The notes beneath the pieces were generated by a model. The model did no database searches and was not told the origin of the DNA. It was given only the letters and a program-made list of their open reading frames with translations. DNA of 64,000 nt. Source: Chlorobiales bacterium Clorobi_01. Lineage in GTDB: Bacteria > Bacteroidota > Chlorobiia > Chlorobiales > Chlorobiaceae. The position numbers and the translations under genes were made by a program. Of this stretch, positions 41,963-50,661 are shown piece by piece. Location: positions 62,001-126,000 of the forward strand of contig LUZT01000004.1 in the NCBI GenBank assembly GCA_001602925.1. The letters are read 5' to 3'. How positions within the stretch are numbered: the stretch's first letter is position 1; each line of letters begins with the position of its first letter.

Positions 41963-44095
41963 TCAGTCAAAGGCAAAGCTGCCCAGCGCGGCATTGAGTG
42001 ATTCCGCATCACGGATGGCGGGCTGGCAGCTTCCGCCGGCACAGAGATATGCCGCAGGTTCACCTTTGTGCATCCTTCCGATCGCTGCCGCTTCAGGCAG
42101 CAACGCTTCACACGTTTCATCAGCATAGATCAAAGTCAGTTCCTGCCGGTTATGGCGGAACGCCGTCGAAAGCAGCGTCGTCAACGCCAGATCTTCACGC
42201 TTTCCCGCAAAGATGATTTGCGCGGGCGGTGCCGTGGCGATTTGTCTGGCGACAAGCAGCAGCGGGAGCGCCGACGGATTGGCGTCGAGCGTGCGGCTGA
42301 AGTAACGTATAGTGCGCAGGGCGATGGTGCGAAATTCGTCTTGTCCGGTGATGGCGGCAAGCCGCAGGTAGTTCAGCGCGTTGACCGAACTGGCCGACGG
42401 TTCGGCGTTGTCGGTGTCCTCGATCATGCGTAACAGCACGCTGTGGTCGTCAACCGCCGTGCTGTAAAACACGCCCGCATCCTGATCGAAAAACCGCTTG
42501 ATCAGCGTATCGGCCAGTTTGACGGCTGCGCGGAGCCATTCAGCTTCGAATGATGCCGTGTAGAGGTCGAGCAGGCCTTGAATCAGGCAGGCGTAGTCGG
42601 CGGCCTTGCCCTTGATGGCGGCTTCACCGTCGCGGTACCGGCGGAGCAGATTGGCGGAGTCTGGGTCGTAGAGCGTATCGAGGATGAATCGCGCCGCCCC
42701 TTTCGCGGCTTCGAGCAACTTTTTGTCTCCGATAATGAGCGCGCCTTTGGCAAGGGCGGAGATCATGAGGCCGTTCCATGAGGTCAGAATCTTGTCATCC
42801 AGTCCCGGCCTTGGACGGCGCGTCCTCACTTCAAACAGCTTTTTTCGTGCGCTATCGAGCCGTTTTCCGACTGTCTCAATCGGAATTTCGAATGTTCCAG
42901 CCAGCTCGTCATCCGACATTGTGCGGATGAGGATGTTTTTGCCGGTGAACTCGCCATGTGGATCGAACGGCGCGTTGCCTTCGCTTCGAATTCCGTACGT
43001 CGCGATGAACAGCGTTGCCTCTTCGGGGTCGAGCAATCCGGCGATCTCCTGTTCAGTCCAGAGGTAGAATGCGCCTTCGCGCTTTTGGCTGCTTCCATAG
43101 GGCTCAAGACTGTCGGCATCCTCCGCCGACCAGAACGCCCCTTCGGGCGAGGTCATGTCGCACAGCACATAGTTGAAAATGTCGCGGGCGGTGTCGGCGA
43201 ACAGCTCATCGCCGCTTGACTGATACGCTTCGAGGTACGAGGCGGCGAGCTGGGCGTTGTCGTAGAGCATCTTCTCGAAGTGGGGCACGTGCCAGAAGCG
43301 GTCGGTGGAGTAGCGGGCGAATCCGCCGCCGCCGAGTCCGGCAACGCCGAGATGGTCGTGGATGCCGCCCGCCGCCATCTTACGCAGCGTCAGAAGCGCC
43401 ATGTCGAGCGCGTAGCGGTTGCCGGTCGCGGCGGCGTGGCTGAAGAGAAAGGAGAGCACTGCCGGGCGAGGGAATTTCGGCTCACCGCCGAAGCCGCCCC
43501 ATTTGGCGTCGAAGCCGCGTTCGAGTGAAGCGAGGCAGGCACTCGCGTGAGCGTCCGTCACTTCGTCCGTTCCCTCCTGCGGGCGGGTGAGGTCGGAGAG
43601 TTGATCCATGATCGATCCGGCTGAAGCCAGCAGCCTCGGACGGTCGTGCTCCCACAGGTTTGCGAGATGTTCGAGCACCGAGCGGAACGACGGCATTCCC
43701 CAGCGCTCCGTATCGGGGAAGTAGCTGCCTCCGAAAAAGGGCTTGAGGTCGGGGGTCATCCAGACCGACATCGGCCAGCCGCCCCTGCCGGTGGTCGCCT
43801 GCACGAACATCATGTAGAGATGATCGACGTCGGGATGCTCCTCGCGGTCGAGCTTCACCGGCACGAAATGGCGGTTGAGCAGCGCCGCCGTCTCCTCGTT
43901 TTCAAACGACTCGTGCTCCATGACGTGGCACCAGTGGCAGGTGGAGTAGCCCGATGAGAGAAAGATGGGGCGTCCGGTTTCCCTCGATTTCCTGAACGCC
44001 TCTTCGCCCCACGGATGCCAGTCAACGGGGTTCCACGCATGTTGGAGGAGGTAAGGGCTTTTCTCGCGGATGAGCTTGTTCGGCTGCTTTTCCAT
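41963..44095 (-). CDS. YyaL/SPATA20-like thioredoxin-fold protein
   Basis: 710 residues from ATG 44095 ([20 protein letters not shown], the family's typical start); the open frame continues upstream to 44467 but the extra part has no family likeness and crosses the divergent gene's promoter. The N-terminal thioredoxin-like domain has [17 protein letters not shown] (C-x-x-C) and '[14 protein letters not shown]'. The remainder is an (alpha/alpha) barrel like sugar epimerases ('[20 protein letters not shown]' in parts, '[12 protein letters not shown]'). The function is poorly known. It is divergent from the MsrBA gene, which suggests a shared redox theme. Confidence 0.9.
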   Translation of the reverse strand: MEKQPNKLIREKSPYLLQHAWNPVDWHPWGEEAFRKSRETGRPIFLSSGYSTCHWCHVMEHESFENEETAALLNRHFVPVKLDREEHPDVDHLYMMFVQATTGRGGWPMSVWMTPDLKPFFGGSYFPDTERWGMPSFRSVLEHLANLWEHDRPRLLASAGSIMDQLSDLTRPQEGTDEVTDAHASACLASLERGFDAKWGGFGGEPKFPRPAVLSFLFSHAAATGNRYALDMALLTLRKMAAGGIHDHLGVAGLGGGGFARYSTDRFWHVPHFEKMLYDNAQLAASYLEAYQSSGDELFADTARDIFNYVLCDMTSPEGAFWSAEDADSLEPYGSSQKREGAFYLWTEQEIAGLLDPEEATLFIATYGIRSEGNAPFDPHGEFTGKNILIRTMSDDELAGTFEIPIETVGKRLDSARKKLFEVRTRRPRPGLDDKILTSWNGLMISALAKGALIIGDKKLLEAAKGAARFILDTLYDPDSANLLRRYRDGEAAIKGKAADYACLIQGLLDLYTASFEAEWLRAAVKLADTLIKRFFDQDAGVFYSTAVDDHSVLLRMIEDTDNAEPSASSVNALNYLRLAAITGQDEFRTIALRTIRYFSRTLDANPSALPLLLVARQIATAPPAQIIFAGKREDLALTTLLSTAFRHNRQELTLIYADETCEALLPEAAAIGRMHKGEPAAYLCAGGSCQPAIRDAESLNAALGSFAFD

Positions 44096-44267
44096 GACTG
44101 GCGGGTTTGATTTCGTTCTTTGTTTGTACAACGCGCGTTCTTCTGCTGAGCGTTCACAAGCTGGAAACAATATGCTGCGCAAGAGGGTTGAAAAGAATTG
44201 TGAACGATGATTATGGATGTGGGAGGCCGCTCGGTGGCTTGTCCGCTCGGAACACTGATATTTTATT

Positions 44268-45245
44268 ATGAAAGCGGTGCCGTTCAGAATTTTATCCATC
44301 ATTTTGGCTTTACTCCTGGCGAGCTGTAGTGCCGGGTCTGTGGACAAGACGGTTACGGCGCCAGCAACAACAACCCAGAAGGAGGTTTCAATGAAATACA
44401 AGGCGCTCACCCCTGAAGAGAAGTGGGTTATCATTGACAAGGGTACCGAAAGGCCATTCAGTGGCAAGTACTATCTGAACAAGGAGAAGGGGGTGTACCA
44501 GTGTAAACAGTGCGGCGCGGATCTTTTCCGCTCTGATGCCAAGTTCGATTCTGGCACCGGCTGGCCGAGTTTCGATGATGCCATTCCGGGTGCGGTCAGG
44601 CAGGAGAGCGACCGGGACGGAATGCGCATCGAGGTTCTCTGCGCCAATTGCGGCGGGCACCTGGGGCATGTGTTCTACAATGAAGGCTTCACCTCGAAAA
44701 ACGCCCGCTATTGCGTCAACTCGGTTTCGCTTTCCTTCGAGTCGGCCGACAAGCCTGCTTCGACAACCGAGAAGGCGGTATTTGCCGGAGGCTGTTTCTG
44801 GGGCGTCGAGTACCATTTCAAGAAGACGAAAGGAGTGCTCTCGACCACGGTTGGCTACACGGGGGGCAAAACCGCCAATCCCACCTATGAGCAGGTGTGC
44901 ACCGGGCGTACTGGCCACGCCGAAGCGATCGAGGTGGAGTTCGATCCTTCCGTGGTCAGCTACGAGGAGCTGGCGAAGCTCTTTTTTGAGATTCACGATC
45001 CGACGCAGGTTGACCGGCAAGGCCCGGATGTTGGCGAGCAGTACCGCTCTGCGGTCTTTTACCAGAACGACCAGCAGAAGAAAATAGCCGAGGCCTTGAT
45101 CGAACAGCTTAAAAGCCACGGGTACGATGTGGTAACCAGTGTGGAGAAAGGCGGTGAGTTCTGGCCGGCGGAGCTGTACCATCAGGATTATTACGAAAAG
45201 ACAGGCCATAAGCCCTACTGCCACATTTATCAGAAGCGGTTTTAA
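44268..45245 (+). CDS. MsrB-MsrA fusion methionine sulfoxide reductase, lipoprotein
   Basis: 325 residues. Lipobox LLASC (Cys about residue 20) puts it at the periplasmic face. Residues 45-155 are MsrB: zinc pairs CKQC and CANC, '[11 protein letters not shown]', 'GGHLGHVF' and the catalytic Cys in [10 protein letters not shown]. Residues 165-325 are MsrA: nucleophile in '[12 protein letters not shown]', 'TTVGYTGG', '[12 protein letters not shown]', '[20 protein letters not shown]', ending with a possible recycling Cys in 'HKPYCHIYQ'. MsrA reduces S-sulfoxides and MsrB R-sulfoxides of Met. The B-then-A order is the less common fusion. An internal ATG at 44391 could make a soluble form. Confidence 0.94.
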   Translation: MKAVPFRILSIILALLLASCSAGSVDKTVTAPATTTQKEVSMKYKALTPEEKWVIIDKGTERPFSGKYYLNKEKGVYQCKQCGADLFRSDAKFDSGTGWPSFDDAIPGAVRQESDRDGMRIEVLCANCGGHLGHVFYNEGFTSKNARYCVNSVSLSFESADKPASTTEKAVFAGGCFWGVEYHFKKTKGVLSTTVGYTGGKTANPTYEQVCTGRTGHAEAIEVEFDPSVVSYEELAKLFFEIHDPTQVDRQGPDVGEQYRSAVFYQNDQQKKIAEALIEQLKSHGYDVVTSVEKGGEFWPAELYHQDYYEKTGHKPYCHIYQKRF

Positions 45246-45276
45246 CGCGTCAGGGGAGGGCTCTGATTTTTTGTTG

Positions 45277-45309
45277 ATAGCGGGATGCTTGACATCCCGC
45301 TTTTTTTAT
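45277..45309 (+). terminator. Terminator of the MsrBA gene
   Basis: A 9-bp stem (AGCGGGATG/CATCCCGCT), 5-base loop, followed by TTTTTTTAT. Confidence 0.9.
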
Positions 45310-45318
45310 GTTATGTTT

Positions 45319-45332
45319 TTGGCATATGCCAA
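45319..45332 (+). promoter_or_regulatory. Perfect palindrome TTGGCATATGCCAA, candidate operator
   Basis: A 14-bp perfect palindrome 22 bases before the DUF134 start codon, inside an AT-rich promoter-like stretch. DUF134 proteins carry a helix-turn-helix, so binding by its own product is a natural hypothesis. Confidence 0.55.
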
Positions 45333-45354
45333 TAAATCTGATTGCAAATCAGCC

Positions 45355-45936
45355 ATGCCGAGACCGATAAAATGCAGGGCTATCGCCCAGGATCCCGAGC
45401 ACCGTGCATTCGGGCCTTATTGTTCCGGCAAGAACGGCAGGGAGTCGCTGGTGATGAGCTTCGACGAGTTTGAGGCGATCCGGCTGGCCGATGTGGAGGG
45501 GTTGTATCAGGAGGAGGCTGCCCGGCAGATGCAGGTTTCGCGCCAGACTTTCGGCAATATCCTCGCTTCGGCCAGACGGAAGCTGGGCGAGATGCTCGTG
45601 CAGGGAAGAACGTTAAACGTAAAAGGAGGAAACATCATGGTTTCGCAAGAGGAAAGAATTTTCGGATGCGCCGCCTGCGGCCATCAGTGGTCGCTGCCAC
45701 ATGGCGTTGCACGACCGGCGGAGTGCCCGTCCTGCTCAAATCAGAACATCCACCGCATGTCGCCCGGCGGCGGCTTCGGCGGCGGACGGCGCGGTGGAGG
45801 AAAGTGCCGTGGCTTCCGCACCGGGCTTGAACGAGGCGCAGGCCACGGTGACGGGCGCTGCCAGGGTGAGGGGCACGGCAACGGCAATGGACAGGGCCGG
45901 ATGCGCCGCAATCGTCAGGAAGGAGGTGAGGCATGA
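45355..45936 (+). CDS. DUF134 family DNA-binding protein with zinc ribbon and Gly-rich tail
   Basis: 193 residues from ATG 45355. Residues 1-95 are the DUF134 domain: 'MPRPIKCRAIAQDPEHRAFG' opening, then 'MSFDEFEAIRLADVEGLYQEEAARQM' and the sigma-region-4-like helix-turn-helix 'VSRQTFGNILASARRKLGE'. Residues about 105-130 form a zinc ribbon (CAACGHQW ... CPSCSNQN). The tail is Gly/Arg/His-rich and low complexity. It overlaps the NifX-like gene by four bases; this pairing is common, and DUF134 proteins are thought to regulate such partners. An internal ATG with a good GGAGGA site at about 45637 could make the zinc-ribbon part alone. Confidence 0.88.
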   Translation: MPRPIKCRAIAQDPEHRAFGPYCSGKNGRESLVMSFDEFEAIRLADVEGLYQEEAARQMQVSRQTFGNILASARRKLGEMLVQGRTLNVKGGNIMVSQEERIFGCAACGHQWSLPHGVARPAECPSCSNQNIHRMSPGGGFGGGRRGGGKCRGFRTGLERGAGHGDGRCQGEGHGNGNGQGRMRRNRQEGGEA

Positions 45937-46301
45937 AGATCATCATTCCGCTCGACGATTATAGCGGGCCAGGTTCGCAAGTGTGCGCCCATTTCGGCAG
46001 CGCGCCCTTTTTCGCGACCGTGGATATGGTTGCGGGTGAGGTCAGTATCATCGACAACCAGAACGCGCACCACGACCACGGCCAGTGCACCCCGGCGGAC
46101 AATTTCGTGGGGATTGGTGCCAGCGCCATCGTGGTCAAGGGCATCGGAGCCAGGGCGGCGGCAAAAATACAGAGCCTCGGCATGGATGTGTACGTGGCCG
46201 GATCAGCCCGGACGCTGGTCGATGTGATCGAACAGTTCGGCAGCGGCATCCTCAAAAAACTCGACGCGCAGCAAACCTGCCAGGGCCATGGTTGCGGGTG
46301 A
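45933..46301 (+). CDS. Dinitrogenase iron-molybdenum cofactor (NifX/NafY-like) domain protein
   Basis: 122 residues: 'MKIIIPLDDYSGPGSQVCAHFGSAPFFATVD' (read in parts) is the start of the Fe-Mo-cofactor-binding fold of NifX/NafY/VnfX and small stand-alone relatives. 'NFVGIGASAIVVKGIGARAAAKIQ' is the conserved middle. The insert HHDHGQC and the tail CQGHGCG add His/Cys that could bind metal. It is coupled to the DUF134 gene by ATGA. No nif gene is nearby, so a general metal-cofactor or Fe-S chaperone role is as likely as one in nitrogenase maturation. Confidence 0.88.
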   Translation: MKIIIPLDDYSGPGSQVCAHFGSAPFFATVDMVAGEVSIIDNQNAHHDHGQCTPADNFVGIGASAIVVKGIGARAAAKIQSLGMDVYVAGSARTLVDVIEQFGSGILKKLDAQQTCQGHGCG

Positions 46302-46325
46302 AGAGAATTATGAATTGAAGATTGA

Positions 46326-46361
46326 ATAGGGCGGACCTTTGTGTCCGCCCTTTGCTTTTTT
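46326..46361 (+). terminator. Terminator of the DUF134-NifX-like operon
   Basis: An 8-bp stem (GGGCGGAC/GTCCGCCC), 6-base loop, then TTTGCTTTTTT. Confidence 0.85.
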
Positions 46362-46397
46362 GCGTGGCTTTTGTGAAGTTGTGGAAAAGGGGGAGCC

Positions 46398-47426
46398 ATG
46401 ATGAAAGCGATGGTGCTGGAGCGGGTTGTCGATCTCTCACTTGAGCCGCAACCGCTGGTTCTTCGGGAGTTGCCTGTGCCTGAGCCGGGGGCGGGGGAGA
46501 TTCTGTTGAGGGTCGGGGCGTGCGGCGTCTGCCACACGGAGCTTGACGAAATCGAGGGGCGCACGCCGCCGCCGCGATTTCCGGTGATTCCGGGACATCA
46601 GGTGGTGGGCCGGGTCGTCGCCTGTGGCGAGGGCGTCGCGGGCATCGAAACCGGCAGCCGCCGCGGTGTGGCGTGGCTCTACTCATCATGCGGACACTGC
46701 AACCTTTGTCGGGCGGGCAACGAGAATCTCTGTGCAGAGTTCCGCGCGACGGGCCGCGATGCCGACGGCGGCTACGCGGAGTACATGGTGGCTCCGGCGT
46801 CCTTCACCTATCCGATTCCTGACGTGTTCACCGACGCCGAGGCCGCTCCGCTCCTCTGTGGTGGCGCGATCGGCTACCGCTCGCTGATGCTCGCAAACCT
46901 CAAAGATGGTCAGATTCTCGGCCTGACCGGGTTCGGCGCATCGGGCCATCAGGTGCTCAAACTCGCTCGCTATCTCTATCCAAAATCCCCGGTCTTCGTC
47001 TTCGCCCGAAGCGAAAAAGACCGCGATTTCGCCCGCTCGCTCGGCACGGATTGGGCAGGTGAAACCACAGACGATCCACCGTCGCCCTGTGATTCGATCA
47101 TCGATACGACACCAGCCTGGCTGCCGGTGCTCTCGGCGCTCGAACGGCTCCGGCCCGGCGGACGGCTCGTCATCAATGCGATCCGCAAGGAGTCGCGCGA
47201 CAGCGAGTTGCTCGCGGGCATTTCCTACGAACGGCATCTCTGGATGGAGAAGGAGATCAAAAGCGTGGCCAACATTACGCGGGCCGATGTGTCGGTGTTC
47301 CTCGACATCGCCGCCCGCATGGGGCTGAAGCCAGAGGTGCGGAGCTATCCCCTCGAAGAGGCCAACCGCGTGCTGCTTGATCTGCGTCACGGAAAAGCCC
47401 GCGGTGCTGCGGTGCTCATTCCATAA
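46398..47426 (+). CDS. Zinc-dependent alcohol dehydrogenase
   Basis: 342 residues with a GGGGGA site before tandem ATGs (46398 and 46401). Medium-chain dehydrogenase: catalytic zinc ligands in 'CGVCHTELDE' and 'IPGHQVVG'; structural zinc in 'CGHCNLCRAGNENLC' (four Cys). The Rossmann motif reads 'LTGFGASGHQVL' (G-x-G-x-x-G). The form matches the short 'zinc-binding alcohol dehydrogenase' group (YjgB/AdhP-like) in which the second half is compact. It probably interconverts alcohols and aldehydes with NAD(P). It converges on the gene at 47427 with no gap. Confidence 0.9.
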   Translation: MMKAMVLERVVDLSLEPQPLVLRELPVPEPGAGEILLRVGACGVCHTELDEIEGRTPPPRFPVIPGHQVVGRVVACGEGVAGIETGSRRGVAWLYSSCGHCNLCRAGNENLCAEFRATGRDADGGYAEYMVAPASFTYPIPDVFTDAEAAPLLCGGAIGYRSLMLANLKDGQILGLTGFGASGHQVLKLARYLYPKSPVFVFARSEKDRDFARSLGTDWAGETTDDPPSPCDSIIDTTPAWLPVLSALERLRPGGRLVINAIRKESRDSELLAGISYERHLWMEKEIKSVANITRADVSVFLDIAARMGLKPEVRSYPLEEANRVLLDLRHGKARGAAVLIP

Positions 47427-47786
47427 TCAGGAGGTTTTGGCAACCTCCATTCTGACAGTTTCGATCAGATCGTCGAGATTGGTAATCGAGTCGATCCGCT
47501 CTTTGCTCAGCAGTACCTCGATGTCGCCGTTTTTGCGGAGGATGACGGGGTAGTCGAACCTGAGATCGTACCTTTTCTCGAACTCATCCCGATGAAAAAA
47601 CTCCATCGGCAGGCCGATGTTTGTGCGGAACTCCCTCCAGCGCTCCTTTTCGCCGAGCGTGTCCTGCGTCAACTCGCAGAGGCTGCATTTGTAGGTTGAC
47701 GGGCTGAGCATTTTGTGCCCGGTATCGAGCAATGTGCTGACCGCTCCGCTGTCGGTGCTGTAGATGAAAATCAGTGACGTTGCCAT
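47427..47786 (-). CDS. Hypothetical protein with a C-x-x-C motif
   Basis: 119 residues from ATG 47786; a start four codons upstream (47798) is also possible. The first strand 'SLIFIYSTDSGAVSTLLD', then 'YKCSLCELTQD' with C-x-x-C, 'WREFRTNIGLPMEFFHRDEFE' and 'YPVILRKNGDIEVLLS'. This strand-CxxC-helix-strand-Pro order suggests a thioredoxin-like or glutaredoxin-like fold, with 'YPVI' near the place of the cis-Pro. I know no function. Confidence 0.65.
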   Translation of the reverse strand: MATSLIFIYSTDSGAVSTLLDTGHKMLSPSTYKCSLCELTQDTLGEKERWREFRTNIGLPMEFFHRDEFEKRYDLRFDYPVILRKNGDIEVLLSKERIDSITNLDDLIETVRMEVAKTS

Positions 47787-47942
47787 GATGTATGCCATTG
47801 CAGCTGTTCGCTGTTTCTTGATCTGTCTATTCGGGTAACGCCTGCGATTGCGGAAACGATCCTTTCTGGAGGTAATTTGAGCTTGCGCTGAAACGCCTGA
47901 AGCGTCTATGTGTGCCGGTTTCGTGTCTTGCGTTTCAGATAT

Positions 47943-47962
47943 AAAGTGAAAAATTTTACTTT
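47943..47962 (+). promoter_or_regulatory. 20-bp near-palindrome upstream of the large hydrolase
   Basis: AAAGTGAAAAATTTTACTTT pairs with itself except at one position. It lies 95 bases before the hydrolase start and 157 bases before the divergent 47427-47786 gene. It contains the AAGTGAAAA element also seen near 28002 and 30800. Confidence 0.4.
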
Positions 47963-48056
47963 GTGAAAATGCCGTAATGGATAGTGTTTGTGCTACGCTT
48001 TTTCCGGCCAGGTTTCCCGTTCGAGACAGTTACACAACCTTTTACCCCTTATCGTT

Positions 48057-49298
48057 ATGAAGCCCATTCGCATTGACGATTACTGCTTCGACCGTATCCA
48101 TCTCTGGTTGCAGTACGATCCCTTCGTGCCCGAGTTCATCGAGATGGTGATCGAGGTGTTTTATCCGGCGAACCGCAAGGCCAACGGTCTGGTGATGTTC
48201 AACCACGGCTTCCTGATTGGCAACGACCTGCTCTGGTATCCCAAGAAGATTGCCGGTATGCTGCTCGACGACAATCCGCTGTTCGGCATCAATCCTTCCG
48301 ATTACTACAACTACAGCGAGGCGATTGTCGAGAAGAACTGGGCGATGGCATTCGTCAGCGCCAGCCATGCGCAGGTTGACTGGATGCCGTGGACCGACAT
48401 CGGCGGCAATCCGAGGGTTGGGCAGGAGACCTTTGCCGCCGCATCATATCTGATCCGCTATGGCCTGACCGAATTCTTCTGGCTGGCCGAGTCCAGGGGA
48501 CATAACAGCAAGAATTTTGATGCCCAGCTCGCCAGCAAGGCGAAGTTTCTGGTCTCCAACAACGTCATTTTCGCCGGGCACTCGGTTGGCGGCGCGCATG
48601 CGCAGGCCGCGGCGTGCGGCTTCGATACCCTCAGGCAGATCGGGCGCCAGCAGTGTCGCCCCTTCAATCCGGTGATCTACAACCGGGAGGTTCTGCCGGC
48701 GTTCAGTATGCCAATGACCGACTGGCCTGAAGCGGATCGGGCCAATCCGGTCGGACTGCTCATGCTCTCGCCGGTTGACCAGCATGTGCCGATCTTCATG
48801 CCCGGCATGAGCGACTACCGCGCGGCGCTCGCATCCCGCCAGATGCCGATGGCGATGGTTGTCGGCCAGTGCGACTGCGCGTGTCTCGACATGTCCCAGC
48901 CGCCCGCCTGGTCGGACACTCCCGGTGTCGAAAGCCAGTTCAGCCAGCTCACCGGCGACGGTTCCTGGGTCGTGGCCTCGCAGGTCGAACGCGGCAGCCA
49001 TTGCGGCTACCTGACCGACAAGAGCCCGCTGTGCAGCGTGGCCGACCTGCCGAGCCAGTGCAAACGCTGCCCTGGCGTCGAGGTGTACAAGCCGATGGGC
49101 GCGGAAACGGCCTTTACAGCGGAGATGCTCGGGAAGTTCATCGATCTCTATCCGAATGGCGGCGGATTCGAGGGCGGTTTCAACGACTGGATTGGCAGCG
49201 AGTTCATCACCTGGCTGAACCGGCAAAGCCCGTGCTGCGATCTCAATCTGATGCCAATGCCGGGCGGAGGTTACATCGACAACGTGCCGCCGGCTTAG
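48057..49298 (+). CDS. Large alpha/beta hydrolase
   Basis: 413 residues from ATG 48057 (MKPIRIDDYCFDRI). The nucleophile elbow is 'FAGHSVGGAHAQ' (Ser near residue 182), after 'VMFNHGFLIGND' (oxyanion loop) and 'VEKNWAMAFVSAS'. A candidate His lies in 'VERGSHCGYLTD' and a candidate Asp in 'VVGQCDCACLD'. The Cys-rich second half (CDCAC, CKRC, CCDL) is unusual for the fold. There is no signal peptide. The family and substrate are not clear; the dienelactone-hydrolase/chlorophyllase branch has a similar GHSxGG elbow, so an ester of a photosynthetic pigment is conceivable but only a guess. Confidence 0.75.
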   Translation: MKPIRIDDYCFDRIHLWLQYDPFVPEFIEMVIEVFYPANRKANGLVMFNHGFLIGNDLLWYPKKIAGMLLDDNPLFGINPSDYYNYSEAIVEKNWAMAFVSASHAQVDWMPWTDIGGNPRVGQETFAAASYLIRYGLTEFFWLAESRGHNSKNFDAQLASKAKFLVSNNVIFAGHSVGGAHAQAAACGFDTLRQIGRQQCRPFNPVIYNREVLPAFSMPMTDWPEADRANPVGLLMLSPVDQHVPIFMPGMSDYRAALASRQMPMAMVVGQCDCACLDMSQPPAWSDTPGVESQFSQLTGDGSWVVASQVERGSHCGYLTDKSPLCSVADLPSQCKRCPGVEVYKPMGAETAFTAEMLGKFIDLYPNGGGFEGGFNDWIGSEFITWLNRQSPCCDLNLMPMPGGGYIDNVPPA

Positions 49299-49320
49299 CG
49301 CTGAGTGCGGACAGCTTGAA

Positions 49321-49361
49321 ACAGAAAAGGCCGGGAGTTGACGTTCCGGCCTTTTCTGTTT
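49321..49361 (+). terminator. Bidirectional terminator
   Basis: A 14-bp stem (ACAGAAAAGGCCGG with its complement), 11-base loop, between the converging hydrolase and LOG genes; T-runs lie in the stem on both strands. Confidence 0.8.
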
Positions 49362-49379
49362 ATATCGCATCACATTGCT

Positions 49380-49934
49380 TCAGACGCTGGCGTTCTGCTT
49401 GTCGATGAGCGTGAGTATCTCTTCGGCGGAGTTGCAGATGTCGTAGAATGAGCGGTAGCTCTCTCCGACCATCTTCTCCGTGGCGATGCGCTCGAAGAAT
49501 TGCAGGAGCTGATCCCAGAAGCCGTCAACGTTCAGAAGAATGATCGGTTTCGTGTGGTGGCCGAGGTGCTTCCAGGTGAGGATTTCGAGGAATTCGTCGA
49601 GGGTGCCGAAGCCACCGGGAAGGATCACGAAGGCGTCGGCCCACCCGGTGAGCAGCATCTTTCGCTCGTGCATTGTTTCGACGACCCGCAGCTCGGTCAG
49701 CCCGTAGTGGGCCACCTCGCGCTCCTCGAGAAAGCGCGGAATGACGCCTCTGACCTGGCCGCCGCAGTTCATGACAGCGTCGGCGGCGCACCCCATCAGC
49801 CCGACGTGCCCGCCGCCAAAGACCATGCCGATCTTGCGTTCGGCAAGCCCCCGGCCCAGCGCCTCCGCTTCGTTGAAATATTTGTCCGGCGCGCGGTTGC
49901 TGGAGCTGCAATAGACGGTGACTGAGCGGATCAT
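49380..49934 (-). CDS. LOG family protein (TIGR00730)
   Basis: 184 residues from ATG 49934. A Rossmann-like lysine-decarboxylase-like fold: 'MIRSVTVYCSSSNRA', 'GMVFGGGHVGLMGCAADA', 'HERKMLLTGWADAFVILPGGFGTLDEF' (in parts) with the signature PGGxGTxxE, here PGGFGTLDEF. LOG proteins split nucleoside 5'-monophosphates, such as cytokinin ribotides, to a free base and ribose 5-phosphate. Its start overlaps the stop of the glycosyltransferase gene (ATGA), so they form an operon. Confidence 0.9.
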   Translation of the reverse strand: MIRSVTVYCSSSNRAPDKYFNEAEALGRGLAERKIGMVFGGGHVGLMGCAADAVMNCGGQVRGVIPRFLEEREVAHYGLTELRVVETMHERKMLLTGWADAFVILPGGFGTLDEFLEILTWKHLGHHTKPIILLNVDGFWDQLLQFFERIATEKMVGESYRSFYDICNSAEEILTLIDKQNASV

Positions 49935-50584
49935 GGCTTGGCTGGTTTGTAGGTTCTGGTGATGCTGCCGGGTGAGCGGCGGTAGATGTAGCTCTCCGGC
50001 TGGTCGATTTTCAGGACTTTGTGACTTCGCGCGGCGCGCTCCCAGAGGTCGGTGTCCTCGGCATAGTCGAGCGCCCGGAATCCGCCGATGTCGAGAAACA
50101 GCTCGCGCCGCCCGAACATCGTCGCTCCGGCGATGCACTCGCGGACGTGAATCAGTTTTTCGGGATCGTCGCGATCCCGCACCCACGGGTCGCCCTCGCA
50201 AACGAATCCTCCCGAAATCAAACGAACCTCTGGCATCGATTCGAGCAGGCGGAGTCGCGATTCGAGGTGCTCCGGCAGGTAGAGGTCGTCGCTGTCGAGG
50301 AAGGCGATGTATCGCCCGAAAGCGGCCTGGATTCCGGCATTACGCGACAGGGGCGCCTTGCGGTTCCGGTGCTTCATGTAGCGGATGTTGGCGTGCTGGT
50401 TGAGGTATCCGTCTACGATCTCGAAGGTTTCGTCCGAACTGCCGTCATCGACGACGATCAGCTCCCACTCCGCAAAGTTCTGGGCGACGACGCTCTCGAT
50501 GGCCGAGGCGAGCAGCGGGGCGCGGTCGAAGGTTGGCAGGATGACCGACACAGCGGGCTGGATGTCGAAGCGTGGCGTCTGCAT
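49931..50584 (-). CDS. Family 2 glycosyltransferase
   Basis: 217 residues, GT-A fold: 'VSVILPTFDRAPLLASAIESV', 'ELIVVDDGSSDETFEI', 'LSRNAGIQAAFGRYIAFLDSDD' (read in parts; the D-x-D of 'LDSDD' binds the metal-sugar-nucleotide) and 'YAEDTDLWERA' near the end, which carries the catalytic base region. There is no membrane helix. It likely acts on an envelope polysaccharide or glycolipid; donor and acceptor are unknown. It lies between chlG and the LOG gene on the same strand. Confidence 0.9.
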   Translation of the reverse strand: MQTPRFDIQPAVSVILPTFDRAPLLASAIESVVAQNFAEWELIVVDDGSSDETFEIVDGYLNQHANIRYMKHRNRKAPLSRNAGIQAAFGRYIAFLDSDDLYLPEHLESRLRLLESMPEVRLISGGFVCEGDPWVRDRDDPEKLIHVRECIAGATMFGRRELFLDIGGFRALDYAEDTDLWERAARSHKVLKIDQPESYIYRRSPGSITRTYKPAKP

Positions 50585-50661
50585 GGGCGCTTTTCACGGC
50601 TCGCCGACGAGCTGCACGAAAATTTCGCGCGAGCGGGGGTGGTTGGTGTGATCGCCGTAAA

